A stretch of DNA of 64,000 nucleotides from Agrococcus baldri (GTDB lineage Bacteria > Actinomycetota > Actinomycetes > Actinomycetales > Microbacteriaceae). Location of the stretch: contig FOZN01000004.1 of assembly GCA_900114805.1 (NCBI GenBank), positions 248,001 to 312,000 on the forward strand, written 5' to 3'. Both the position numbers and the translations under genes were made by a program. Positions 8,170 through 16,558 of this stretch are shown here, piece by piece. Every line of letters begins with the position of its first letter. Positions within the stretch are counted from its first letter, which is position 1. The notes beneath the pieces were generated by a model, which saw nothing but the letters and a program-made list of their open reading frames with translations, made no database searches and was not told where the DNA came from.

Positions 8170-8984
8170 GCGCTGCCCCGCAGCGCCCACATCGCGACGG
8201 CGGCGGATGCGGCGACGTTGAGCGAGTCGACCCCGTGGTGCATCGGGATGCGCACCACCCGGTCGGCGGCGGCGAGCGCCCGGCGGCCGAGCCCAGGCCC
8301 CTCGGAGCCGAACAGCAGCGCGACCCGCTCGGCCGGCGCCGCGGCGTACTCGTCGAGCGTGACCGCGTCGTCGCGCAGCGCCATCGCCACGGTCTCGAAG
8401 CCTGCCTCGCGGAAGGTGGGCGCCGCCGCCTCGATCGACTCGATCCGGGTCCACGGCACCTGCAGCACGGTGCCCATCGAGACCCGCACGCTGCGGCGGT
8501 AGAGCGGGTCGGCGCAGGTCTTCGTGACCAGCACCGCATCCGCCCCGATGCCCGCGACCGAGCGGAACGCCGCGCCCACGTTCGTGTGGTCGACGAGGCC
8601 GTCGAGCACCACGACGCGACGCGCCTGCGCGAGCAGGGCCGCCGCATCCGGCAGCACCGGGCGCTGCATCGACGCGAGCGCGCCCCGGTGCAGGTGGAAG
8701 CCGGTGAGCTGCTCGAGCACAGGCTCCTCGCCGACGAACACCGGCACCTCCCGCACCGCCTCGGCGGCAGCCAGGATCTCCTCGACCTGCGGCAGCCAGC
8801 GCGGCGCGACGAGGATCGAGCGGGGCTGGTGACCGGCGCGCAGCGCGCGCTCGAGCACGGTCTGCGACTCGGCGATGTAGAGGCCGCGCTCGGGCTCCGT
8901 GCGGCGTCGCAGGGCGACATCGGTGAGCCCCACGTAGTCGTGCAGGCGGGGGTCGTCGAGCGAGTCGATCTGGATGATCTCCAT
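8166..8984 (-). CDS. TrmH/SpoU-family RNA 2'-O-methyltransferase
   Basis: A 272-aa SPOUT methyltransferase that transfers a methyl group from S-adenosylmethionine to a ribose of rRNA or tRNA. The knot motifs are present: LDGLVDHTNVGAAFRS (about 136-151, motif 1 with catalytic Arg), LLFGSEGPGL (about 230, motif 2) and IPMHHGVDSLNVAASAAV (about 252-269, motif 3). An N-terminal substrate-binding region precedes the knot. ATG 8984 follows a GGGGAG ribosome-binding site. The gene is coupled to the downstream carboxypeptidase by a 4-base overlap, although the functions are not obviously related. The target nucleotide is unknown. Confidence 0.9.
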   Translation of the reverse strand: MEIIQIDSLDDPRLHDYVGLTDVALRRRTEPERGLYIAESQTVLERALRAGHQPRSILVAPRWLPQVEEILAAAEAVREVPVFVGEEPVLEQLTGFHLHRGALASMQRPVLPDAAALLAQARRVVVLDGLVDHTNVGAAFRSVAGIGADAVLVTKTCADPLYRRSVRVSMGTVLQVPWTRIESIEAAAPTFREAGFETVAMALRDDAVTLDEYAAAPAERVALLFGSEGPGLGRRALAAADRVVRIPMHHGVDSLNVAASAAVAMWALRGSA

Positions 8985-9042
8985 GCGCCGCTCCCCCTGC
9001 CCCAACGGTCGTCGAGCCTACCGCCGCACTAGGGTTGGGCAC

Positions 9043-9873
9043 GTGCTCGACACAGCCAGCGACCTGCAACGGGCGATCGACCTGCTGCGAGGACGACGCG
9101 TCGCGGTGCTGACCGGCGCCGGCATCTCGACCGACTCCGGCATCCCCGACTACCGCGGCGCCGGCGCGCCGCCGCGCACGCCCATGGTCTTCGAGACCTT
9201 CCGCTCGAGCGAGGAGGCGCGGCGTCGCTACTGGGCCGGCAGCCACCTGGGCTGGAAGCGCTTCACCGGCGTGCAGCCCAACGACGGGCACCGCGCGCTC
9301 GCGCGCATGGAGGAGGCCGACCTCATCACCGGCATCGCCACGCAGAACGTGGACGACCTGCACGAGCGGGCCGGCTCCCGCGAGGTGGTGCACGTGCACG
9401 GGCGCATGCACACCGTCTCCTGCCTGCAGTGCGGGCGCAGCTACGACCGCGAACGGATCGCCGCCGAGATCGAGCGGCTCAACCCCTGGATCGTGGTGCC
9501 CGAGCAGGTGCGGCTGCAGCCCGACGGCGACGTCGAGATCGACGCCTCGCAGGACTTCCGCGTGCCGCCGTGCCCCCACTGCGGTGGCATGCTGAAGCCC
9601 GACGTGGTCTTCTTCGGCGAGTTCGTGCCGCCGGCGGTGTTCGCCGCGGCGCGCGACACGATCGCCGCGGGTCAGGCGGTGCTGGTCGCCGGCTCCTCGC
9701 TGGTGGTGAACTCGGGCACGCGGCTGCTCGAGGTGGCGCGCCGCGCCGACGTGCCGATCGTGATCGTCAACCGCGGCGAGACGAAGTGGGATGCGCGGGC
9801 GGCCGTGCGCGTCGAGGGCGGCACCAGCGAGACGCTCACCGAGATCGCCGACGCGCTCGTCGCGCCGTTCTGA
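9043..9873 (+). CDS. cobB: Sir2-family NAD-dependent protein deacylase
   Basis: A 276-aa sirtuin, with GAGISTDSGIPDYRG (about 25-39), TQNVDDLH (about 104-111), the catalytic HVHG (His about 121) and a zinc site made of CLQC and CPHC, then the NAD-binding GSSLVV region. The PDYR form of the first motif is the one seen in SIRT4-like (class II) enzymes rather than PDFR. The GTG start at 9043 is preceded by a weak AGGG. It would remove acyl groups from lysines and make O-acyl-ADP-ribose and nicotinamide. It ends three bases from the convergent glycosyltransferase stop. Confidence 0.92.
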   Translation: MLDTASDLQRAIDLLRGRRVAVLTGAGISTDSGIPDYRGAGAPPRTPMVFETFRSSEEARRRYWAGSHLGWKRFTGVQPNDGHRALARMEEADLITGIATQNVDDLHERAGSREVVHVHGRMHTVSCLQCGRSYDRERIAAEIERLNPWIVVPEQVRLQPDGDVEIDASQDFRVPPCPHCGGMLKPDVVFFGEFVPPAVFAAARDTIAAGQAVLVAGSSLVVNSGTRLLEVARRADVPIVIVNRGETKWDARAAVRVEGGTSETLTEIADALVAPF

Positions 9874-9876
9874 TCG

Positions 9877-10947
9877 CTACCGGCGGCGCCCCGTCGCGGC
9901 CACCTCGGCCAGGAACGCGCCGAGCCGCTCGGCGGAGGAGCGCCAGCTGAAGGTGGCGGCCTGCTGCCGGGCGGCGCGCGACCTGGCCGCCCACTCACCC
10001 TCGAGCGCGCGCACGGCGTGCGCCAGCGCATCCGCATCGCCGACCGGGAAGTACACCGCGGCCTCGCCGCCCACCTCGCGGAAGATCGCCGTGTCGGCCA
10101 CCACGACAGGCACGCCCAGGCTCATCGCCTCCAGCAGCGGGATGCCGAAGCCCTCCTCGTGCGAGGCGTGCACGAGCGCGCAGGCAGAGCGCAGCAGCTC
10201 GGCGTACTCCTCGTCGGAGACGCCGTCGTGGAAGATGACGGATGCGCCTGCCGCCAGTGCCGTCAGCCGCTCGCGGGTCGCGGGATCGATGCGGCTGCAC
10301 AGGTGCAGCTCGTGGCCGGGCAGCAGGGCGGCGGCGCGCACGAGCGTCTCGACGTCCTTGTAGGGCATGAACGAGCCCATGTAGACCAGCCGCTTCGTCG
10401 GCGGGGAGTCGTGGTCGACGGGCTCGCCGAGCGGCGCGGCGGCATTCGGCACGATCGCGACCGGCCTGCGGGTGAGGCGGTGCTGCCGGATGAGCTCGCG
10501 CGTGGTCTGCGAGATGGTGACGACGCCGTCGACGCCGTTCAGCAGCAGCCGCTGCGGCGCGTAGGAGAGGTGGTAGAGCCGCCACAGCAGCCGCACGGGC
10601 GCCGGCAGGTCGCGCGGCGGCGTCGGGTGGCGGTAGTAGATCAGGTCGTGCACGGTGGTCACGAGCGGCCAGGCGCGGCCGACCGAGCCGATCGTCTGCA
10701 TCGGCGAGTAGGCGACGTCGGCGGGCACCTTCCGCAGCCGCCACGCGGTGAGCGGCTCGAGCGGGCCGGTGGGCGACGGGCCGAGCACGTGCGGCAGCGC
10801 CGGCAGCATCGCCAGCTGCCGCTCGTCGCTGACGAGCATGGTCACCTCGTGCTCGCGGGCGAGCTGCGCGACCAGCGCTGCCGAGAAGCGCGAGATGCCG
10901 TCGTGGCGCGGGAAGCGCACGTAGCGGCAGTCGAAGAGGATGCGCAC
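9877..10947 (-). CDS. Glycosyltransferase family 4 protein
   Basis: A 356-aa GT-B glycosyltransferase. The C-terminal donor domain has the retaining-GT4 motif HASHEEGFGIPLLEAMSLG (about 258-276), with the E-x7-E arrangement. The N-terminal half carries HDLIYY and VVTISQTT, typical of mannosyltransferase-like family members. There are no membrane segments. It follows an alpha/beta hydrolase gene in the same operon with a 3-base gap. Donor, acceptor and product are not determinable here; a cell-envelope polysaccharide or glycolipid is plausible. Confidence 0.85.
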   Translation of the reverse strand: MRILFDCRYVRFPRHDGISRFSAALVAQLAREHEVTMLVSDERQLAMLPALPHVLGPSPTGPLEPLTAWRLRKVPADVAYSPMQTIGSVGRAWPLVTTVHDLIYYRHPTPPRDLPAPVRLLWRLYHLSYAPQRLLLNGVDGVVTISQTTRELIRQHRLTRRPVAIVPNAAAPLGEPVDHDSPPTKRLVYMGSFMPYKDVETLVRAAALLPGHELHLCSRIDPATRERLTALAAGASVIFHDGVSDEEYAELLRSACALVHASHEEGFGIPLLEAMSLGVPVVVADTAIFREVGGEAAVYFPVGDADALAHAVRALEGEWAARSRAARQQAATFSWRSSAERLGAFLAEVAATGRRR

Positions 10948-10950
10948 GGG

Positions 10951-11919
10951 CTAGCTGCCGTCGGTCGCGGCGGGCTCGGCCAGGAAGCGGCGGATGACAC
11001 GTGCCGCCTGCGCCGGCTGCTCATAGTGCACGAGGTGGCCGACGCCCGTGAGCACCGCGAGCCGGGCATCGGGAAACAGCGCGCGCAGGCGGTGCTGGTG
11101 CGCGAGCGGGGTGATGTCGTCGCGGTCGGCGGCGATCAGCTGCACCGGCTGCGCGATCCGCCCCGCCACCTCGCCGACCGTGTGGCGGATCGACGCGTCG
11201 AAGGCCTCGAGCACCGACTGCCGCGACGCGTAGCGCGAGAAGTAGCGGTCGTGCTGGTCGTGGATCCAGCGCAGCAGTGCCTTGTCGCGCGTCTTCGCCA
11301 TGAACACGCTCATGCCGCGCACGATGGGGGGCGCGCCCAGCACCGCGAGCCCCGCGCGCTCGGGCAGCGCGGCCGCAGCGCGGTAGTAGCCGAGCGCGAG
11401 CAGCGAGCCGAACGTGTTGGCGCCGGCCAGCGCGGGCGTCGCGATCGGGTTCACCAGGATGATGCGATCCGCCTCCAGTACGGTGCCGTCGGAAGCCTGG
11501 GCGGCGGCGTGGGCGACCACGATCGAGCCGAAGGAGTGGCCGAGCACCGCCGGCCGCCGCCCACCGAGCGCCGGCGCCTCGGCGGCCACGAACGCCCGCA
11601 ACCACGCCGCGTAGGCGTCGATCGTGGCGTGCGGCAGCGCATCCGATGACCCGAAGCCCGGCAGGTCTGGCACGAGCACGCGGAAGCCGGGCAGATGCGC
11701 CGCGACGGGCTCGAGCCCGTGGTGGTCGCCGCGGAAGCCGTGCACGAAGACGATGGCGGGGCCGTCCTCCGGCCCGTACTCGAACACCGCGGTGCGCACG
11801 CCGTCGACCATCGCCTCGCGGCGGCGCTGCGGCAGCGCGTCGAGCAGTGCGCGATACGGCGAGTCGACGCCGGGGCGGGTCGCGGCCGGGTCGTCGGCAG
11901 GTCGGTCATCCACAGGCAC
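10951..11919 (-). CDS. Alpha/beta-fold hydrolase
   Basis: A 322-aa hydrolase with oxyanion-hole motif FVHGFRGDHHG (about 58-68), nucleophile elbow GHSFGS (Ser about 129), acid in AADRDDITP (about 258) and catalytic His in GVGHLVHYEQP (about 290). The GTG start at 11919 was taken because it gives the longest reading; GTG 11913 is nearly equivalent. First of a two-gene operon with the glycosyltransferase. Substrate unknown; resemblance is to the broad esterase/epoxide-hydrolase-like group. Confidence 0.85.
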   Translation of the reverse strand: MPVDDRPADDPAATRPGVDSPYRALLDALPQRRREAMVDGVRTAVFEYGPEDGPAIVFVHGFRGDHHGLEPVAAHLPGFRVLVPDLPGFGSSDALPHATIDAYAAWLRAFVAAEAPALGGRRPAVLGHSFGSIVVAHAAAQASDGTVLEADRIILVNPIATPALAGANTFGSLLALGYYRAAAALPERAGLAVLGAPPIVRGMSVFMAKTRDKALLRWIHDQHDRYFSRYASRQSVLEAFDASIRHTVGEVAGRIAQPVQLIAADRDDITPLAHQHRLRALFPDARLAVLTGVGHLVHYEQPAQAARVIRRFLAEPAATDGS

Positions 11920-11967
11920 TCGCCGAGCCTACCGGCGGGTGTGGGAGGCCGCGGCTAGCGTGGGGCC

Positions 11968-12699
11968 ATGACCCAGACCCAGCTGCTGCGCCCGATCCTC
12001 GAGGTGAACGCGAACGCACCGGATCGCTGGATCGACCGGCTCGTGGTGTTCGATCTGGAGACGACCGGCGTCGACCCCGCCGAGGCTCGCGTCGTCACCG
12101 CCTACGTCGGCGTGCTCGACGCCGCGGGCGAGGTCATCGAGGAGCGCTCCTGGATCGTCGACCCGGGCATCGAGATCCCCGAGGGCTCAGTCGCCATCCA
12201 CGGCATCACCACCGAGCGCGCACGGGCAGAGGGGGCGGATGCGTCGGCGTCGGTCTGCGAGATCCGCGACGTGCTCGCGGGCTACTTCGCGCAGGGCCTC
12301 GCAGTATGCGCCTTCAACGCCGCCTATGACATCTCGCTGCTCGACGCCGAGTGCCGCAGGCACGGCCACGAGCCGCTCGACGCCCGCCCGGTGATCGACC
12401 CGATGATCCTCGACCGGCGGCTCGACAAGTTCCGCCGCGGCAAGCGCACGCTGCAGGTGGCGAGCGAGATCTACGGCGTCGAGCTGCTCGACGCGCACGA
12501 TGCGAGCGCCGACGCGATCGCCGCCGGCAGGGTCGCGCAGGCGATGGCGGCGAGGTACGCGGAGTTGCGCATCGATCCGATCTCGCTGCACGAGATGACG
12601 GCGGGCTGGGCGGACGAGCAGGCCGCCGACTTCGAGTCCTACCGGCGCCGCACCGACCCGGCGTTCAGCGCCGGCCGCGGCTGGCCGCTGCGCTCGTAG
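11968..12699 (+). CDS. DnaQ-like 3'-5' exonuclease (DEDDh)
   Basis: A 243-aa exonuclease domain protein. Motif ExoI is VFDLETTG (Asp about 29, Glu about 31). HGITTERA fits the loop before ExoII, FNAAYDISLL (about 115-124) is ExoII, and HDASADA (about 177-183) is ExoIIIe with the DEDDh histidine. It lacks polymerase or helicase domains and may be a stand-alone proofreading or RNA/DNA trimming nuclease, as in the actinobacterial exonuclease/DNA polymerase III epsilon-like proteins. The last 45 residues are an extra tail. It ends before a strong hairpin shared with convergent rpmE2. Confidence 0.9.
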   Translation: MTQTQLLRPILEVNANAPDRWIDRLVVFDLETTGVDPAEARVVTAYVGVLDAAGEVIEERSWIVDPGIEIPEGSVAIHGITTERARAEGADASASVCEIRDVLAGYFAQGLAVCAFNAAYDISLLDAECRRHGHEPLDARPVIDPMILDRRLDKFRRGKRTLQVASEIYGVELLDAHDASADAIAAGRVAQAMAARYAELRIDPISLHEMTAGWADEQAADFESYRRRTDPAFSAGRGWPLRS

Positions 12700-12755
12700 C
12701 CGGCAGCTGCGCGTAGCCGCGCGTAGCCGCCAGTGGCCCGCCACGCCCAGACATG

Positions 12756-12791
12756 ACGAAGGGCGCCGAGCCGAAGCCCGACGCCCTTCGT
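12756..12791. terminator. Bidirectional terminator, exonuclease / rpmE2
   Basis: A 10-base perfect stem ACGAAGGGCG/CGCCCTTCGT (12756-12765 with 12782-12791) lies between two convergent genes and is well placed to end both transcripts. Confidence 0.75.
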
Positions 12792-12804
12792 GGAAGCTGC
12801 TGGA

Positions 12805-13053
12805 TCAGCCGCCGAAGCCCTTGTAGCGGTTCTTGAACTTCTCGACGCGGCCGGCCGAGTCCATGATGCGCTGCTTGCCCGTGTAGAACGGGTGCGAAGC
12901 CGACGAGATCTCGACGTCGATGACCGGGTAGGTCTCGCCGTCCAGCTCGATCGTCTTGTCGCTGGTGACCGTCGAGCGCGTCAGGAACGTCTCGCCCGAG
13001 GCGAGGTCGCGGAACACGATCGGCTGGTAGTCGGGGTGAGTCTCGGTCTTCAT
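12805..13053 (-). CDS. rpmE2: 50S ribosomal protein L31, type B (zinc-free form)
   Basis: An 82-aa ribosomal protein beginning [16 protein letters not shown] and ending [10 protein letters not shown], the pattern of L31 type B. It has no cysteines, so it cannot use the CxxC zinc site of type A L31. Type B proteins replace the zinc form under zinc shortage in many bacteria under Zur control, but no clear Zur box is visible upstream and this may be the only L31. ATG 13053 follows AAGGACT. Confidence 0.96.
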   Translation of the reverse strand: MKTETHPDYQPIVFRDLASGETFLTRSTVTSDKTIELDGETYPVIDVEISSASHPFYTGKQRIMDSAGRVEKFKNRYKGFGG

Positions 13054-13171
13054 TGCAGTCCTTGGTCGCTCGGGCGCGGAAAGTCTACGGCCAACGTGCG
13101 GGCCGACAGACGAGTGTATCAGTTCAGTCGAGTGGTGTGCGAGTCGTGGGATGGTGCGGCGCGGCGGGTGC

Positions 13172-13960
13172 TCACGAGCGCTTGGCGCGGGCGCGCCAGC
13201 GGCCGTCCTCGTGCTGCACCTGTAGCGGCACACCGAAGGTGGCAGTGAGGTTGGCGTCGGTCAGCACCTCCTCGAGGGGGCCCGCCGCCTGGATCCTGCC
13301 CTCGCCGAGCAGCATCGCGTGGGTGAAGCCGGGCGGGATCTCCTCGACGTGGTGCGTGACCATGACGATCGCGGGTGCGAGGGACGAGGAGGCGTAGTCC
13401 GCCAGCGACTCCAGCAGCGACTCGCGCGCGCCGAGGTCGAGGCTGCCCGCGGGCTCGTCGAGCAGCATCAGCTCGGGGTCCGTCATGACGGCGCGGGCGA
13501 TCTGCACCCGCTTGCGCTCGCCGTCGGAGAGGGTGCCGAAGGTGCGGGTGGAGAGCTCGGTGAGGTCCCACGCGTCCATCACCTCGGCGGCGCGCTCGAG
13601 GTCGAACGACTCGTAGCGCTCGCGCCAGCGGCCGGTGACCGCATAAGCGGCGGTCAGCACGACGTCGCCGACCCGCTCGTGGGCGGGGATGCGGCGTGCC
13701 AGCCCGGTGGCGGCGAGGCCGATGCGGGTGCGCAGCTCGAAGACGTCGACCTTGCCCACGCGCTCCCCCAGCACCTCGACCGTGCCGGAGGTCGGGTGCG
13801 TGCTCGCCGAGGCGAGCTGCAGGATGGTCGACTTTCCGGCGCCGTTGGGTCCGAGGATGACCCAGCGGTCGGCCTCGTCGACCGTCCAGGAGATCGAGTC
13901 GAGGATGCGATTGCGGTTCCTGACGAACGAGACGTCGGTGAGCTCGAGGACGCTGGCCAT
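13172..13960 (-). CDS. ABC-transporter ATP-binding protein, orphan
   Basis: A 262-aa ATPase with Walker [10 protein letters not shown] (about 37-45), signature LSDGERKRV (about 145-153), Walker [10 protein letters not shown] (about 165-173) and the switch His in VMVTHHVEE (about 202). The signature has LSDGE instead of LSGGQ. No permease or binding-protein gene is adjacent: rpmE2 lies on one side and glgA on the other. It resembles ModF/YlmA-type ATPases. The partner or substrate cannot be named. Confidence 0.88.
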   Translation of the reverse strand: MASVLELTDVSFVRNRNRILDSISWTVDEADRWVILGPNGAGKSTILQLASASTHPTSGTVEVLGERVGKVDVFELRTRIGLAATGLARRIPAHERVGDVVLTAAYAVTGRWRERYESFDLERAAEVMDAWDLTELSTRTFGTLSDGERKRVQIARAVMTDPELMLLDEPAGSLDLGARESLLESLADYASSSLAPAIVMVTHHVEEIPPGFTHAMLLGEGRIQAAGPLEEVLTDANLTATFGVPLQVQHEDGRWRARAKRS

Positions 13961-14029
13961 GCAGGCGAGCCTATCGAGCGCGGCGACCCGATCCGCACGG
14001 GCGCGCGGGCAGCGGCTGCGGCGCGGCGC

Positions 14030-15235
14030 CTACCCGGCGGCTGCGGCGCGCTCCGCGATCACGGTGGCGTACAGCTCGCGCGTCTGCTCCGCGATGCGGC
14101 CCCAGTCGAAGTGGGTGCGGGCGCGCTCCCGCCCTGCCTCACCCATCCGCTTCGCCGCCTCGGGGTCGGCGACCATGCGCGAGAGCGCATCGGCGAGATC
14201 GGCCTCGTAGCGCTCGGGATCCGTCGGCGCGCCGGTGCCATCCTGCACCTGGTCGATCGGCACCACGAAGCCCGTCACGCCATCGTCGATCACCTCGGGG
14301 ATGCCGCCGGTGCCGCTGCCGACCACCGGCGCGCCGCACGCCATGGCTTCGAGGTTGACGATGCCGAGCGGCTCGTAGACGCTCGGGCAGACGAAGGTGG
14401 TCGCGTGTGTCAGCAGTGCGCGCAGAGCCTCGCGCGGCAGCACGTCGTCGATCCAGACGACGCCCTCGCGGGTCGCCTGCAGCTCCTGCACGAGTCCCTT
14501 GACCTCCGCCATGATCTCGGGCGTGTCCGGCGCGCCGGCGCAGAGGATCAGCTGCACGTCGTCCGGCAGCGCGCGGGCGGCGCGCAGCAAGTGCGGCAGG
14601 CCCTTCTGGCGGGTGATGCGGCCGACGAAGACGATCGACGGATGCTCGGGGTCGAGCCCCAGCGCGCGCGCTCGGCCGGGGTCGGGGTTCGGTGCCCACG
14701 ACTCCAGGTCGATGCCGTTGTAGATGGTGACGACCTTCTCCGGGTCGAGGGCGGGGTAGGAGCGCAGGATGTCGGCGCGCATGCCGTTGGAGACGGCGAT
14801 CACGCGGTCGGCGGCCTCGTAGGCACGGCGCTCGATGTCGCTCGAGATGCGGTAGCCGCCGCCGAGCTGCTCGGCCTTCCACGGCCGCAGCGGCTCGAGC
14901 GAGTGCGCCGAGACCACGTGCGGCACGCCGTGCAGCTCCTGCGCGAGGCGCCCCGCCTCGTTGGCGTACCAGGTGTGCGAGTGCACGAGCTCGGTACCGG
15001 CGACCGCGTCGGCGATCTGCAGGTCGACCGCGAGCGTCTGCAGCGCTCCGTTCGCATCGGCGAGCGAATCGGGCACCTCGTATGCGGTGGTGTCGTGCTC
15101 GTCGCGCGGCTGCCCGAAGCAGCGCACCTGCACCTCGATCGTGCGCCGCAGCGCCTTCGCGAGCTCCGTCACATGCACTCCGGCGCCGCCGTAGACCGCA
15201 GGCGGGTACTCCTTCGTGAGCAGATCGACGCGCAT
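14030..15235 (-). CDS. glgA: Actinobacterial glycogen synthase / ADP-glucose glycosyltransferase (GT4)
   Basis: A 401-aa GT-B enzyme of the GT4 type found in corynebacteria and mycobacteria. It opens with LTKEYPPAVYGGAGVHV, carries HSHTWYANEAG and VIAVSNGMR, and has the donor-site motif PSVYEPLGIVNLEAMACG (about 299-316) with E-x7-E. It uses ADP-glucose from the divergent glgC. In mycobacteria the orthologue (GlgM) makes maltose-1-phosphate; in corynebacteria it is called glycogen synthase. Which applies here cannot be told. Its start and ribosome-binding site are repeated in mirror image at glgC. Confidence 0.93.
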   Translation of the reverse strand: MRVDLLTKEYPPAVYGGAGVHVTELAKALRRTIEVQVRCFGQPRDEHDTTAYEVPDSLADANGALQTLAVDLQIADAVAGTELVHSHTWYANEAGRLAQELHGVPHVVSAHSLEPLRPWKAEQLGGGYRISSDIERRAYEAADRVIAVSNGMRADILRSYPALDPEKVVTIYNGIDLESWAPNPDPGRARALGLDPEHPSIVFVGRITRQKGLPHLLRAARALPDDVQLILCAGAPDTPEIMAEVKGLVQELQATREGVVWIDDVLPREALRALLTHATTFVCPSVYEPLGIVNLEAMACGAPVVGSGTGGIPEVIDDGVTGFVVPIDQVQDGTGAPTDPERYEADLADALSRMVADPEAAKRMGEAGRERARTHFDWGRIAEQTRELYATVIAERAAAAG

Positions 15236-15322
15236 GGCCTCACCCTACGCCAGCGATCTGCGCGCTTCGCAGTATGCAAATCCTGGCTCCTCACACGTGA
15301 CTCCCCGTATGGTGAGGCCATG
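15233..15322. promoter_or_regulatory. glgA/glgC divergent control region with mirrored start sites
   Basis: Only 84 bases separate the two start codons. The 17 bases from ATG back through the ribosome-binding site are the same for both genes at 16 of 17 positions (CGTA[G/T]GGTGAGGCCATG, 15249-15233 on the minus strand and 15306-15322 on the plus strand), forming a large inverted repeat. Both promoters must lie in the remaining 56 bases; no -35/-10 pair is convincing. Confidence 0.6.
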
Positions 15323-16558
15323 GAGAAGAAGGTCTTCGGAATCGTGCTCGCCGGCGGCGAGGGCAAGCGGCTGATGCCACTCACGGCCGATCGGGCGAAG
15401 CCCGCAGTGCCTTTCGGCGGCGCCTATCGGCTGATCGACTTCGCGATCTCCAACCTCATCAACTCCGATCTGCGCAAGATCGTGGTGCTGACGCAGTACA
15501 AGTCGCATTCGCTCGACCGGCACCTCTCGCAGGTGTGGCGCATGTCGAACATGCTGAACTCCTACGTCACGTCGGTGCCGGCGCAGCAGCGCACCGGCAA
15601 GCACTGGTTCGCGGGCAGCGCCGACGCCATCTTCCAGTCGCTCAACCTGGTCGCCGACGAGAAGCCCGACATCGTGGTGGTGGTCGGTGCCGACCACGTG
15701 TACCGCATGGACTTCAGCGACATGATCCGCGCCCACATCGATTCCGGGGCTCGCGCCACGGTCGCGGGCATCCGGCAGCCGATCGAGCTCGCCGACCAGT
15801 TCGGCGTGATCGAGGAGGACGAGACGAGCCCCGGCTTCATCAAGGCCTTCCACGAGAAGCCGGCCGACGCCTCTGACCTGGTCGTCGCCCCCGGCGAGGT
15901 GCTGGCCTCGATGGGCAACTACGTCTTCGACGCGGATGCGCTGGTCGAGGCGGTCACGGTCGACAACGGGCTCGAGGGCTCGAGCCACGACATGGGCGGC
16001 GACATCATCCCGTGGTTCGTCGAGCGCGGCGAGGCCGCCATGTACGACCTCAAGCACAACACCGTGCCGGGCGCGACCGAGCGCGACAAGTACTACTGGC
16101 GCGACGTGGGAACCATCGAGTCGTTCTTCGACGCCCACATGGACCTCATCTCGGCGCTGCCGATCTTCAACCTCTACAACCGCGAGTGGCCGATCTACAC
16201 GCAGATCGTGAACGCGCCGCCGGCAAAGTTCACGAGGGATGCGTGGGGCCGCGCCGCCGACGTCAACGAGGCGATCGTGGGCTCCGGCTCGGTCGTGCAG
16301 GGCGCATCGATCGTGCGCAGCGTCGTCGCTCCCTGGTGCGTGGTCGATGCCGGCGCCACGGTCTCCGACGCGATCCTGTTCGACTTCGTCCACGTGGGCG
16401 CCGGTGCGGTCGTGCGCCGCGCCATCATCGACAAGGACGTCGAGCTCGGGCCCGGGGTGCAGGTTGGTGTCGACCACGACCTCGACCGCTCGCGCGGCTT
16501 CTCGATCTCCGCCTCCGGCATCGTGACGGTGCCCAAGGGCACCAAGATCTTCCAGTGA
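15320..16558 (+). CDS. glgC: Glucose-1-phosphate adenylyltransferase (ADP-glucose pyrophosphorylase)
   Basis: A 412-aa nucleotidyltransferase that makes ADP-glucose from ATP and glucose-1-phosphate, the committed step to glycogen. The N-terminal motif GGEGKRLMPLTADRAKPA (about 12-29) is the sugar-nucleotide and activator region. VVVGADHVYRMDF (about 123-135) contains the catalytic Asp. The C-terminal part (about 310-395) is a left-handed beta-helix repeat used for allosteric control. ATG 15320 follows GGTGAGG. The stop overlaps the GTG start of serB by four bases, so the two should be co-translated. Confidence 0.97.
   Translation: MEKKVFGIVLAGGEGKRLMPLTADRAKPAVPFGGAYRLIDFAISNLINSDLRKIVVLTQYKSHSLDRHLSQVWRMSNMLNSYVTSVPAQQRTGKHWFAGSADAIFQSLNLVADEKPDIVVVVGADHVYRMDFSDMIRAHIDSGARATVAGIRQPIELADQFGVIEEDETSPGFIKAFHEKPADASDLVVAPGEVLASMGNYVFDADALVEAVTVDNGLEGSSHDMGGDIIPWFVERGEAAMYDLKHNTVPGATERDKYYWRDVGTIESFFDAHMDLISALPIFNLYNREWPIYTQIVNAPPAKFTRDAWGRAADVNEAIVGSGSVVQGASIVRSVVAPWCVVDAGATVSDAILFDFVHVGAGAVVRRAIIDKDVELGPGVQVGVDHDLDRSRGFSISASGIVTVPKGTKIFQ

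Noticed and set aside
4685..8920. A minus-strand open frame of about 1400 codons that looks like a giant fusion
   Set aside because: Only the last third (4685-5929) is dinB. The remainder crosses, in the wrong frame or strand, the SGNH hydrolase, carboxypeptidase and methyltransferase genes, and has shadow-like Arg/Ala/Ser composition.
13319..16558. A plus-strand open frame of more than 1000 codons spanning several genes
   Set aside because: Its first two thirds run antisense through the ABC ATPase and glgA, where the minus-strand proteins are clearly recognisable. Only the part from 15320 is a real gene (glgC). Long antisense frames are expected at this G+C content.
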